From positions 18,043 through 82,042 of the forward strand of contig NGBS01001187.1 of assembly GCA_002245135.1 (NCBI GenBank): a stretch of DNA of 64,000 bases, in the 5' to 3' direction. Each line of letters opens with the position of its first letter. The stretch's first letter is position 1. The translations under genes and the position numbers were made by a program. This DNA is from Proteromonas lacertae (Eukaryota; Sar; Bigyra; Opalinata; Proteromonadidae). Under the pieces are notes generated by a model, which saw only the letters and a list, made by a program, of their open reading frames with translations, was not told where the DNA came from and did no database searches. Positions 22,547-33,402 of this stretch are shown here, one piece after another.

Positions 22547-24682
22547 TTATTTCTCATAATTGACTGATAATAATTCAACTGAAGTGTTTTGACTATATAT
22601 TGCAGCATATGTATATAATGGAGAAGGTAAATCTTTAACAAGTAAAACAGGAGATGAATTATTATGACTAATCCAAAATTCTCTTTTATTCATATCAACT
22701 ATCACTTCATAAATTGAACCATCTTCATAATTATAGAAATTTGGATTTGAATTCACAACTCTTCCAATATGACATAATGATGTAATATCTCTACTTTCAC
22801 TACAAATTGCATAATAATTACATGTTGTTGATTGATCATAAATATCATATCCAGAATATGTATTATTAGTTGATAATCCTAAATACATTTCATCATCTAC
22901 ACTTTTATTTTGATTATATCTATATTTGATATGATAAACTCCATTTTCCATTTTCAAATTCAAATAACAATGATTCCAACCATAAAATGTATTTGTATTT
23001 GTTATTAATTTTCCATTATTTGAGATTGATATTCCTTCACTTTTGTTAGAACAATTAAATTGTATTTGTGTTACTTTCAATGAGATTTTGAATTTCTTTT
23101 CACTTAGAATATTTTTACAGGTAATTTCATAATTATCCCCTTTCATTGGCTGTTCTACTCTTCCATGAATTATTCCACTTTCTTTATCAATCATTAAACC
23201 ATCAGGTAAAGATGGATTTATTGAAAATTCACATATATCTCCATCAAATGTTGGAATTATTGAGATTTCATCATTTACCATAAATGAATATTTTGATTGA
23301 GGATATGAAAATGTGATGATTTCTTTTGTTAATATGTTTAAAATTTCTTCATTTCTTTTTATTTCTGATATTTCATCATTATCATCATCTACAATTTGAT
23401 TTATATAGTTTATTAATATTTTCTTAGATTCATTTGAATAGAAATTATCATTATTCAATAAATCATATAATATCTTCTTGCCTAACAGATTCTCTATTGT
23501 TAATAAGTTCTTCTCTTCATTTATAAACAAACATAAACATTTTATTATTCGATTACTTTCTTTACTTTTATATTCATTTATCAATTCACAAAATATATTT
23601 CTTTTTGTTTTACTTGAGATTTTCATGTCTTTCAATCCAATTCCACTGTCTATCATTATTAATAAACCAATTTCTTTCATTCTTATGTCTTTATTATTCA
23701 ATAACATTGAAATTGTATTCTCATTAATCAATACAAGTAAATCTTCTTCTTTGATATTATCATCTTCACTTTTGTAATATTTTACTATGATTTCTTCTAT
23801 TCTTTCATCTTTCATTTCTTCATTATTCAAACATATTGGATTTATTCTGTTTTTCATTTCCATTAAATAATCATTCATATCTATTGTTTTCAATTCATTT
23901 AAAATGGAAGGTTCTAGCTCATCTAATTCCACATTTTCTAGAAGAATTGATTTTAATAATAATCTTTTAAATTCTTCATCTAATTCTTTCTTTTCTTCTT
24001 TTTCAATCTTCTTCTCTTCATTTCTATACCATCTCATTAATACTTTCAATAATCAATTCTCATTTTTTATTATCAGTTTTTCACTTTCTAATATCATCTT
24101 CAAATTTTCTATTCTCAACTTAAACAATAATTCTTCTATACAATTAGATAATTACATATATATACCATTATTTAAGTATTTATAACTATTTTCTTTCAAG
24201 TATTCTTCACTTATCTTGATTAATTCATTAATCTCTTCTTTCTTAAATAAATCATATAAATCCAATATCTTCAATATCATTTCATCATATAAATGACTTT
24301 TTATATACTTCACACAATATTTCATTATTTCTTTGTCATTGTAGTAAATACTCATCAATAAAACATTTATTACATTTTCATCTAATAATTCCATATAACC
24401 ACCACTGTAAAACTTCTCCATCTCTATAAATCATTCTACACTACTTCCTTCACATAAAACTAACACTCCTTCAAATTGTTCATCTTCTAATAACTTTTGA
24501 AATGTCTCATTTCCATTAATCAATATACATCTCATACTCTCTATTGTTTCTTCACCAATTAACACTTTCAAATAACTCAATCCTTTTGAAACCATCTCTC
24601 TACATAACCTATACTCATCAAAATAATAATAGAAAATAATTTAATACCCAATATCACAAATTGAACTCTTTATCACCTTCAT
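22547..24682 (-). pseudogene. BTB-BACK-Ig(PIG)-SPRY protein gene with two in-frame TGA codons
   Basis: Exons 24648-24682, 24166-24608 and 22547-24135 join in one frame (689 codons). Order of domains: a BTB/POZ fold (from about ETIESMRCILINGNETFQKL to FYSGGYMELLDE, then KEIMKYCVKYIKSHL), a BACK-like helical region (LLKVLMRWYRNEE), a helical region, a putative Ig domain of the He_PIG type (INPSLPDGLMIDKESGIIHG) and a C-terminal SPRY/ConA-like domain (GWNHCYLNLKMENGVYHIKY, VIVDMNKREFWIS). BTB-BACK proteins commonly are adaptors for Cullin-3 ubiquitin ligases. TGA codons interrupt the frame at 24431-24433 (in BTB) and 24053-24055 (in BACK). A 21-nt intron could remove the first but not the second, so the gene is probably inactive, or TGA is read through. 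Confidence 0.75.
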
Positions 24683-25360
24683 ATGTTAAAATGAATTTGA
24701 AATGTCAAAATGTCAATTTACATGTCATTTTAAGTTTCTATGTAAAATCAATAAAATACATCAAATCAACCATTTTTAAGTATTAACAATATATTTATCT
24801 AGTTGTTTATAAATTCATATATACATAACAACTAACACACTTCAGTAAATACAACTGTTTTATAATTGATATTTAAACATATGACTCAATATAAGCAATC
24901 ATTCATCTAACATAATTATTCATATATCATACATTCAATGTTCATGAGATTGAAAGTATTATGAAATATCTTCTATATTAACGAATTAGCTTTACTTTAT
25001 CCAATAATATTAATTATTCATATAATAACACTAAGTACAATATATAATGATGAATATATACGTCATTTACTCTTTTAACAAGATCAAAACCACTATTTAC
25101 ATATTTATTGATTGATAAAAGATAATAGGCATGTATTTCATATTTATATCAAATCCACATATCGTTTATGGCTAGTCTATTAACAATATTTCACAAGTCT
25201 ATTTAAAAGTTAAATAAACAATTCTATAAACACAGTTGACTTTTATCTGTTTTTCATTCGATTTACATACAATACATCTCTACATCAAAATCAAATTTCA
25301 AAAAATGATTGAATCAAGCCAAAAGCTTGGGTTTGTTAGAATTAAATTTTAGGATATCTC
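24683..25360. other. AT-rich intergenic region
   Basis: About 680 bases between two divergent genes. No exon, repeat or RNA gene stands out. A short ATG-started segment near 25304 precedes the CLC-like frame but does not splice to it in frame with any GT...TAG pair I could find. Confidence 0.45.
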
Positions 25361-25904
25361 ATGAATGATTATTTGTTGAACGATATTCCATATGAAACCG
25401 ATGAAACTGATAAATTAGCTATTCATGCTAAACAATTGAAGGAAGTATTTGGAGTTAAACATCGAAATATCGTAGAAGAGTATTTTGATGTATTATTATT
25501 ATTAGACCAATAACAGTGCAGTATGATTCATTGGATTATGATATAATTGAAAATGAGTATAAACATTTTGCGTAATATATAGATTGAATAAGAAATATCT
25601 CGAAAAACAAACCAAAACTGATAAACGAATAGCATTTATATGTGGTTGGTTAGTTTATTCGTGTGTAGGTATATGTACTGGTTTAATAGCGTTTGATTTA
25701 CATGAAAGTGTATTATTTGTTAGTAATTTACGTTTTAATCCAGCTCGTTTATTAATATTGAAAAATCAGATGTTCTTAGGTTATTTATATTTTGTTTCAA
25801 TCTCATTATTTTGTTTTAACATAATTGAAGTAAAATTATTGAAAGTCTTAATTTATATGTTATATATTATGATTTTTAGTTGGTATTTAATTTTGATCAC
25901 ATAA
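25361..25904 (+). pseudogene. N-terminal fragment of a CLC-type chloride channel
   Basis: Exons 25361-25489, 25522-25556 and 25583-25904 give 161 residues. The segment YDSLDYDIIENELNKKYLEK followed by a cytosolic stretch and the helix WLVYSCVGICTGLIAF closely resembles the start of eukaryotic CLC proteins (Y-SLDYExxEN, then W...IGxxTGLxAF). A later helix (GYLYFVSISLFCFNII) matches the next CLC element. The selectivity-filter motifs (GSGIPE, GKEGP, GxFxP) and the CBS domains are absent, because the frame ends at 25904 and a pseudokinase gene begins 90 bases on. A normal CLC has over 650 residues, so this is a 5' gene fragment and not a working channel. Confidence 0.65.
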
Positions 25905-25994
25905 ATATTATGTTTAAGGACAAAAATAAGATTTCAATTATTTGGGGATTTTTATATTAACCAAAATTTTGATAAAATCTTTAATCTTTCTAAA

Positions 25995-28900
25995 ATGAAT
26001 TGCATTGATGAAATATTGTCACAATATGAAGTATTTAAGTTTATTTAATAATTTAGATTAATAAAAGATCCGAAAAGAGTAGTTGTGAAGTAGATTTGGT
26101 TGTGAAAGATGAAGATACAATGAAAACAGTGAAAATCCTAAATATTACTGAAATAGATGAACAGAGAGTATTAAAGTTTAGTGAAAATAACTCTTTACTC
26201 TTAGATTGTTGTTCAAATTTGGTATATCCAACCCAAATGCAGTTCTTCGGGTGTAATACAATAGTAGTAGAGAGAAAATACTACGAGAATGATTTGGAAG
26301 AGATAATTCAAAGTCAAACCTTATCAAGTGATAGTATTAATAGTATAATATGTGGTTTGTGTAATATCCTGATAATAATGAATGAAAATGATGTAGTTGT
26401 TGGTAATCTGAAGAGCAGCAATGTAGTGTATGTGGAGAATCGTGATATAAAATTATGTGATATTGGTTTAAATACTTTGAGAAAAGAAGAAGAAATGACA
26501 ATATATGATATATGCTTTAAAAGCCCTGAAGAATTGATTGGATTAGAATGTAACGAGAGAAGTGTAATTTGGTCAGTTGGATGTATATTATATGAAATAA
26601 TCAACAAGAAATTACCATTTAATGAAGATAATAATATGAATAAAACAAAAGAGAATATTGTGAGATGTAAAAACAGTTTAGATGAAAAATGTGATGATTT
26701 AATGAAAGAAATGATAAAAAGAATGTTGAAAGTGAAGAATGAAGATAGATTGAATTTAATAGAGTTGAAGAAAGAGATGATAAAAATGAGTGAAATAAAG
26801 AGAGATGGAAATAATTATTTAATGATATATAAAGAAAGAAAAGAGATGTTAAATAATAATGATTTTTTAATTATAGTTCTACCAATATTATTTCCATCAA
26901 AATATTATCTTGGAAGTCATAAATGGGAAGTTATTCGAGATGATTTAATAGAATTATACACTTATGGAGGTAATGAAAGAATACTAGCAATATTATTGAT
27001 GATAAAGTTATACAAAAAAGATGATAATGCTAAGGATATGCTTTTATTTAGAATTACTCATAAATGTAAAAAAGGAAAAAAAATTAATTTAGATAAACAG
27101 GTATTTAACATGTATCTTGATGATTATGATGAAGAAACAATTAGAATTAATTCAGATTGTTTTTGTATGTGTGAAAAAGGAATGAATTATTTGTTCAAAG
27201 TGTTAAAATACCTCGATGTAACAAAAATTGGTTTTGGTATAATTTTAAGTAATTGTTATTCATTTAGATAATATTGAAATTCCACTGCAACTTCAATCGT
27301 TATTCGGATTGTGTTTTACACAATTAAGAAATCCAGAAGTATTAGATTTAATAGGATATAATCTTACATATCGCTTTATTGAATCATTTGTTATTTCAAT
27401 TCCATTTATGAAACTGAGATGTTTAGATATTGAATGTATTTGTTAAGTCTTTTTAATTAATTTACTCATAAATAGGTAATCCAATTGGTCCAAAAGGATT
27501 CAAATTATTACTTCCATATCTTCATTTGTTGTTAAATGGATATAATAAATTGAATCTTTGTATGATGAATTTAAATGATGAATCAATGATATTATTATCA
27601 TCAGAATTACATAAATATCCAAATCTTGAGAAAATAGATATAACAGAAAACAAAAACATTCATTCAAAAGGATTAAAAGCTTTATTCTCTAAATTACCTA
27701 TTTCAAAGATAGAATTTGATTTTAATAGAAGTAAAGAATTGCTGCTAGACAAAGATATTCCAGAATTAATCAAATATACCAAAGACTGTAGAAATGATTT
27801 TTATATGCCAAAATTAATTAGATTAATCACATATTATTATGTTTTAGATTTAAATGATTCTGATATTGATGATGATATTTTCAAGTCCTTTATTAAATTA
27901 AGATCAAACGAATGTGGAGATATAAGAATATTAGATTTGAGTAGTATTATTCGATATTTTTCTATTATTTAGATAATAAATTAACATATAAAAGTATTGA
28001 AATACTAGTTAATAGTTTATCTTCATTTTCAAATCTTAAGGAACTTCAATTATATGGAAATGAGATAGGAGATGAAGGAATCAAAATACTATCTCCACAT
28101 TTACATTTACTAAAAGATCATAATGAAAAAATGAATTGTTCAAGTATAATTCTTATTGTAATATGTAATAGATATGGGATTATCATCAATTGGATTAAAG
28201 TACTTATTAGATAGTTTAAAGAATATTCAAGGAAAGATAGAATTATTTGATATAAGTTATAATTGTATTGATGCAGATGGAGTAGAATATTTGATGAATT
28301 ATATGAAAGATAATAATATTGAGAAAATAATCATTCATGGTATCTATTTGCTTTTTATTTTGTTTGTTTCAAATAGATAATCCAATTGGTAATAATGGAT
28401 TTAAATTATTATTGAATAATTTGGATATTATAGAAGACAAAAATGATGAAATTAATATGAATAATATCTTAATAGATGATAAAAGCGCAGTATTATTACC
28501 CAATAAGATATATAAAGTAAAAGGATATATTACTATCAACCTAAATGGAAATGATATTAGAATGAAAGGATTGAAAGCACTAGAAGAAAAATATTCTGTT
28601 TATGATAGAATTATAATTGAATCTATTCCAGCATATTATCTATTTGTTCAAATAAATAATTCATTATGGACAAATGAAGAATTTGACTGCTATTTAAGTT
28701 ATTGTTATAAACAGACGAAAAGGAGAGTATATAGAAATTATGATTTTTCAAGTATACAATCCAATATATATAATATAATAGATTTAAATGTGACTGATTC
28801 TCATATTTTATTCATTAAACAGCTTAATTATAAAAAACTTGATTTATCAAACAACAGAATTAGTAATAAAGGATTAAAAGAATTAATAGATTCTATACCA

Positions 28901-29390
28901 AAATATTCAGATAGATGTATATCTATATCAATTAATAATAATCCAATTGGAGATGAAGGGATAGAGATAATATGTAAAAATTTAGATAAATTTGTTAATA
29001 ATTCGCCATTGAATGTTTCAAGTATTTTAATAACAATATATATTTAATATTTGAATAGATATTGGAATGAGTGAAAAAGGATTGAAAATATTGATAGAAA
29101 GATTAAGAGATTATCAACCATTAAAAAAGATAGATATATCAGGATGGGATTTAAATGATAGTGAGATGAGAATGATGAAAGAGAATAATAGATTATTTGA
29201 GAATTTAGACGAATTATCTATATCGTTGGAGAATAACATAAATAAATATGAATTAGAAGAATTCTTTGATGTATTTTGCTCTATTGGTAGAATAAAGATA
29301 CTTGTGGCAAAAAAGAAAGTAAATATTGATTATAAAACACTGTCTTTTGTATTATTATTACTTCTACTATTAATATATGTAATGTATTGA
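25995..29390 (+). CDS. Pseudokinase-LRR protein with C-terminal membrane anchor (copy 3)
   Basis: Eight exons (25995-26030, 26057-27236, 27268-27435, 27476-27940, 27973-28137, 28172-28339, 28377-29021, 29059-29390) give 1052 residues. The N-terminal kinase-like domain has no visible glycine loop. The catalytic loop is VVGNLKSSNVVY (no HRD), and LCDIGL replaces DFG although its Asp remains. SPEELIGLECNERSVIWSVG matches the activation-segment end and helix F. A linker and many RI-type LRRs follow, with exons of 168, 465, 165, 168 and 645 nt, all phase 1-1. The last residues (TLSFVLLLLLLLIYVMY) form a tail anchor, unlike copy 1. A membrane-attached, probably inactive kinase scaffold with a sensing LRR surface is a fair inference. 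Confidence 0.82.
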
Positions 29391-29463
29391 TATTGATGTA
29401 TTAACTGATTTTGTTTTGTGTTTAAAAACAAAAAAGAAATACTGAAACGAATATATTTTTGTA

Positions 29464-30722
29464 ATGTCTGAAAGTGAAGAAGAAGAGATTACCATTGATT
29501 CTAATGCTGTTGAAATTGGTCATGCTGTAACATTAAGATCTAATTTTCAAATATGGGATGCTGGCAAAGTAGGTGGTAAGCCAATTTGGTTGAATCCTCG
29601 AGATTTACCTAAATGTGAAGAATTAATATGCCATTCTTGCAAAAATCCCTTAAAATTTTTGTTACAAGTATAGATTATGTTTTTAAGCTTAATTAGTTGT
29701 ATTTACCTTTGGACGATGATGAAAATTGTTTTCACCGTAGTTTATATATATTTACATGTGACAAAACATCATGTGTATTATCAGGCGGTATAAAAATACT
29801 TCGTTGCCAATTAAGACAAGAAAATGACTTTTATCCTCCACAATTGATTGAAGAAGATGAAGAGACTAAAGATGATGAAAAAAATCTATCACAATTAACC
29901 AAAAAGAGGAAAAATGAAAATGATATAGAGTTAAATTCTAAAGAATGCAAATATAATACTCATCTTTGTGAAGTGTGCGGATTTCCAGCTCCATCTCGAT
30001 GTTCGAGATGTAAAAGTGTTTATTACTGTAGTAAATCACATCAATTATTTCATTGGAAAGTCTGCCATCAGAATGAATGTGGAAAAGAAAATATAAAAAG
30101 AAATGAAGTAACTGAAAGAATATTAAAGGATAGTTTATTTAAAGAATATGAGGTATATTTATATTTATTTATTGTTTATTTAGATTGAAATAACAATAGA
30201 ACCATACGATGCTGAAAAAATCAAATTAGAAAATAAAAAATATGAAAAACTAATAAAAAAAGAAGATAAAATTAAACCAGAAGATAAAATCTCCGAAGAA
30301 GATATAAATGAAGCAATGAAAAGTGTTGGTAAAAATCCAATATCCATAAATCCTTATTTTTTGGAGTTTCAGAATAGAATTAGCATATCACCCAGTCAAA
30401 TTGTTAGAATTTATTATGAAAATGATAAATCAATATTATGGTATAGTGATAAATGTATTTTATCTTCATCTGATATACCTAAATGTCAGTATTGTGGAAA
30501 TGACAGGTATATCAATTTATTATTATTATTTTTATCAATAGAGTATATGAATTTCAAGTAATGCCACAAATATTGTATTATTTGGGTTTAAATATTGGTA
30601 AAGATGCAAATACTCTTCAATTTGGTACTTTGTGTGTTTATACTTGCAGTAAGAATTGTATTTCATCTGAACATGCTTATTTAGAGGAGTTTATATATTG
30701 TCAACCAGCAGAAGATATATAA
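29464..30722 (+). CDS. PDCD2: PDCD2 family protein with MYND zinc finger
   Basis: Exons 29464-29667, 29697-30152, 30184-30506 and 30542-30722 give 387 residues. The N-terminal PDCD2 block has GGKPIWLNPRDLP and two CxxC pairs (ELICHSCKNP). A MYND finger follows (CEVCGFPAPSRCSRCKSVYY, then C-x-H-x-x-C). The C-terminal block has CQYCGNDR, YEFQVMPQILYYLG and a final Cys-rich stretch. PDCD2 proteins are chaperones that escort ribosomal protein uS5 during 40S subunit assembly; yeast Tsr4 lacks the MYND finger while animal PDCD2 has it. Spacing to the upstream LRR gene is only 73 bases. Confidence 0.93.
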
Positions 30723-30811
30723 TATAAATAATTAAGTTTTGAATTTTTTTTGTTAAAAATATGTGTGTATGTATGTATTTACGATTTAATTACAACAATT
30801 TTGTTAAATTA

Positions 30812-31855
30812 TCAAGATAGTTTATTAGAATCAGATTCAATTTCGAAATCTTTACTTAATTCTATCACATCTTCTACATAATTAGGATTTTCAGTTGGTA
30901 AAAACCAGTTAATTCCAAATTCTTCTCCCATCAACTGATGCAAACCTTCAGATAATGAATACTATAAAAATATATTCAATTAATTATACTCTTTCAACTC
31001 TTTCTTTTTTCAATGATTCTACATAAGTAATATCATAAGTGACTGATTGAATCTATTCATTTTACAATATAAATATATAATAATAAAAGTATACTTGGTC
31101 TTTCAACAAAGACACTCCAAAACAAAAGAAGAATAAGTTGAGGAATAAATTTAAACACATCACAATGAAATATTTTAAATAATATTTGGCAAATAACTGA
31201 GTTAAATGATCCTTTTTATAATTATATATAAAAAACATCATATATTGATATAAGACGTGAAATTCGCCAATTATTAAAAAAAGTAGAAAAAGAATGAAGA
31301 ATTTTTGATTATGATAACCAACACAGTTATTAGTCCATCTATACATATTATATTATATGCATATATATATACGGACAATGATGATCCATTTTCATTACAC
31401 AAATTCCACAAATATGACAATGATGTGCTCTAAGTGGTTTGAATGTTTTACATAACCTACTCTTTATGAATATTATTATACCTACACAACCTGTATTTTC
31501 CTGTTGATTTAAGATAATCAAAAGTTCTTTCATCATACTTTCATTATAATAATATAGTTTATACTTGCTTGAATGGCGTCACTCCTGCTTCAGTAGTTAC
31601 ACAACGATAATAATTTATAATTATGAAAAAAACAACAAACCAGAAAAAAAGTGATTGAATATATCTAATTATAACAAATTTGTATATTTCAGGAATTATC
31701 CAAAACGTAATTATGTATAGAGTGGAGTATATTTGTAGTTGTGCCTAAAATCAATAATGAAACAACAATACTATTGTAGAACACATTAGTCCTGATACAT
31801 CCCAATATATAAACCATATATTTTTGTGGTAAAAACTCTGTAGTGCTTGAAACAT
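30812..31855 (-). CDS. DHHC-type protein S-acyltransferase
   Basis: Seven exons (31772-31855, 31565-31744, 31482-31537, 31373-31456, 31095-31338, 30990-31052, 30812-30961) give 286 residues. The cysteine-rich domain reads [19 protein letters not shown] followed by [16 protein letters not shown], including the catalytic DHHC Cys; one intron splits the motif right after DHHCP. Four hydrophobic helices flank it, two before and two after. Enzymes of this family transfer palmitate to cysteines of membrane-associated proteins. The acidic C-terminus ([17 protein letters not shown]) has no targeting signal I recognise. One acceptor ends AAAG instead of TAG. Confidence 0.92.
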
Positions 31856-31915
31856 GAAAAAGAAGAATTATATCCGTTTCATAAATAATATTTTTATGAA
31901 AAAATGATTGAATAT

Positions 31916-32440
31916 AAAACAAAGAACAAAAATAAAATAATGTTTAAGATTTTATGGCTTTGTATTTTGTAATACATTATTATTTAACCAATAATCTCCT
32001 TTCTATTTAATAGAACAATAAAAAATATACTTCAGTTATATCTAATGCAGGACTCTGTGTTGATCCAGTGTTCAATATCATATGGACTGGCAATTCATAA
32101 GTAATTGTATGAACTTTCCATCCATCTTCACTTTCTTTCAATTCTTCACCAGGCCAAGCAGTTGTAGTTTCATTATTCCATATATGTCTATTAAATACAT
32201 AATATAATAATTATTATTATACATATGTGTATATTCTTTACAATAAACATGAATTTCATTTGATTCTTCACTTTCAGGTTTAACACTTTCTTCTACTTCC
32301 TCTTCTTTCTTCTTCAGCTACTATTCTTTCTTCTACTGCTCTTTTCTCTTCTTCTTGTCTCTTGGCTTCTTCAGCCTTTCGGGCTTGTTCTTCAGCTAAT
32401 CTTCTAGCTTCTTCTTCAGCTTGTTTTTGTCTTTCTTCTT
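31916..32440. repeat. Tandem duplication, left copy (partner 32878-33402)
   Basis: About 525 bases recur 962 bp downstream at 32878-33402 with only a few differences. The repeat covers the 3' ends of the two CBM26-like genes, including both introns and some 3' flank. The N-terminal halves of the two genes lie outside it and are much more diverged. Confidence 0.85.
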
Positions 32441-32798
32441 CTTTACGTTTTTCTTCAGCTTTTCTCTTATCTTCTACTAATTGTTTATCTTTATCATCAT
32501 CTGGCTTTTTCTTCTCTTCTTTTGTTTTAATACTACTTTCTGTTTTTTTAATTTCTGTTTTTTTAGTTTCTTTTACTACAACATGAATAAAATATAAAAC
32601 ATACCTTTATTTTCATTTTTGTTATTAATTTTCTCTTTAGAATCATGCATTTCATGAGTACGATTTGTATTTTCATCTTTACTATGTCTTTTCAAAAAAA
32701 ATAGTAATGCAGCTGCTGTTGCTATTGTTGCTGCTCCAGCAAGAATAATAAAAGAACTTTTGGCTAAATATTAGATATAATATTGATATACATGGCAT
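31952..32798 (-). pseudogene. Membrane-anchored coiled-coil protein with CBM26-like domain, copy 1 (frameshifted)
   Basis: Starts MPS then, after a short intron, KSSFIILAGAATIATAAALL, a single N-terminal membrane helix. A Lys/Glu-rich coiled coil follows, and a C-terminal domain that in frame reads IHIWNNETTTAWPGEELKES, then ILNTGSTQSPALDITE and DYWLNNN. These match the starch-binding CBM25/26 pattern (W...WPG..M, I.N.G..Q.PD, ..YW). Compared with copy 2, copy 1 lacks two bases near 32297-32303, which shifts the frame and ends the reading before the binding domain. Introns at 32003-32030 and 32188-32222 are conserved with copy 2. It is probably a pseudogene or a truncated anchor-plus-coil protein, unless the indel is a sequencing error. 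Confidence 0.65.
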
Positions 32799-32877
32799 TT
32801 AGAGGTAAAATAGAAAATGAGAATTTTCAAAAAATTATATTCGTTTCATAATTTGAATATTTAAAATAAAATCAAAT

Positions 32878-33402
32878 AAAACAAAGAACAAAAATAAAAT
32901 AATGTTTAAGATTTTATGGCTTTGTATTTTGTAATACATTATTATTTAACCAATAATCTCCTTTCTATTTAATAGAACAATAAAAAATATACTTCAGTTA
33001 TATCTAATGCAGGACTCTGTGTTGATCCAGTGTTCAATATCATATGGACTGGCAATTCATAAGTAATTGTATGAACTTTCCATCCATCTTCACTTTCTTT
33101 CAATTCTTCACCAGGCCAAGCAGTTGTAGTTTCATTATTCCATATATGTCTATTAAATACATAATATAATAATTATTATTATACATATGTGTATATTCTT
33201 TACAATAAACATGAATTTCATTTGATTCTTCACTTTCAGGTTTAACACTTTCTTCTACTTCCTCTTTCTTTTCTTCTTCAGCTGCTATTCTTTCTTCTTC
33301 TGCTCTTTTCTCTTCTTCTTGTCTCTTGGCTTCTTCAGCCTTTCGGGCTTGTTCTTCAGCTAATCTTCTAGCTTCTTCTTCAGCTTGTTTTTGTCTTTCT
33401 TC
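32878..33402. repeat. Tandem duplication, right copy (partner 31916-32440)
   Basis: Right member of the direct repeat. The near identity includes intron and downstream sequence, which suggests recent duplication or gene conversion of the starch-binding-domain end only. Confidence 0.85.

Noticed and set aside
24053-24433. TGA as a sense codon (code change) in this organism
   Set aside because: TGA ends the CELF-like, LRR, DHHC and pseudokinase-LRR genes, and Trp is coded by TGG in many conserved positions. Only the BTB gene has internal TGA.
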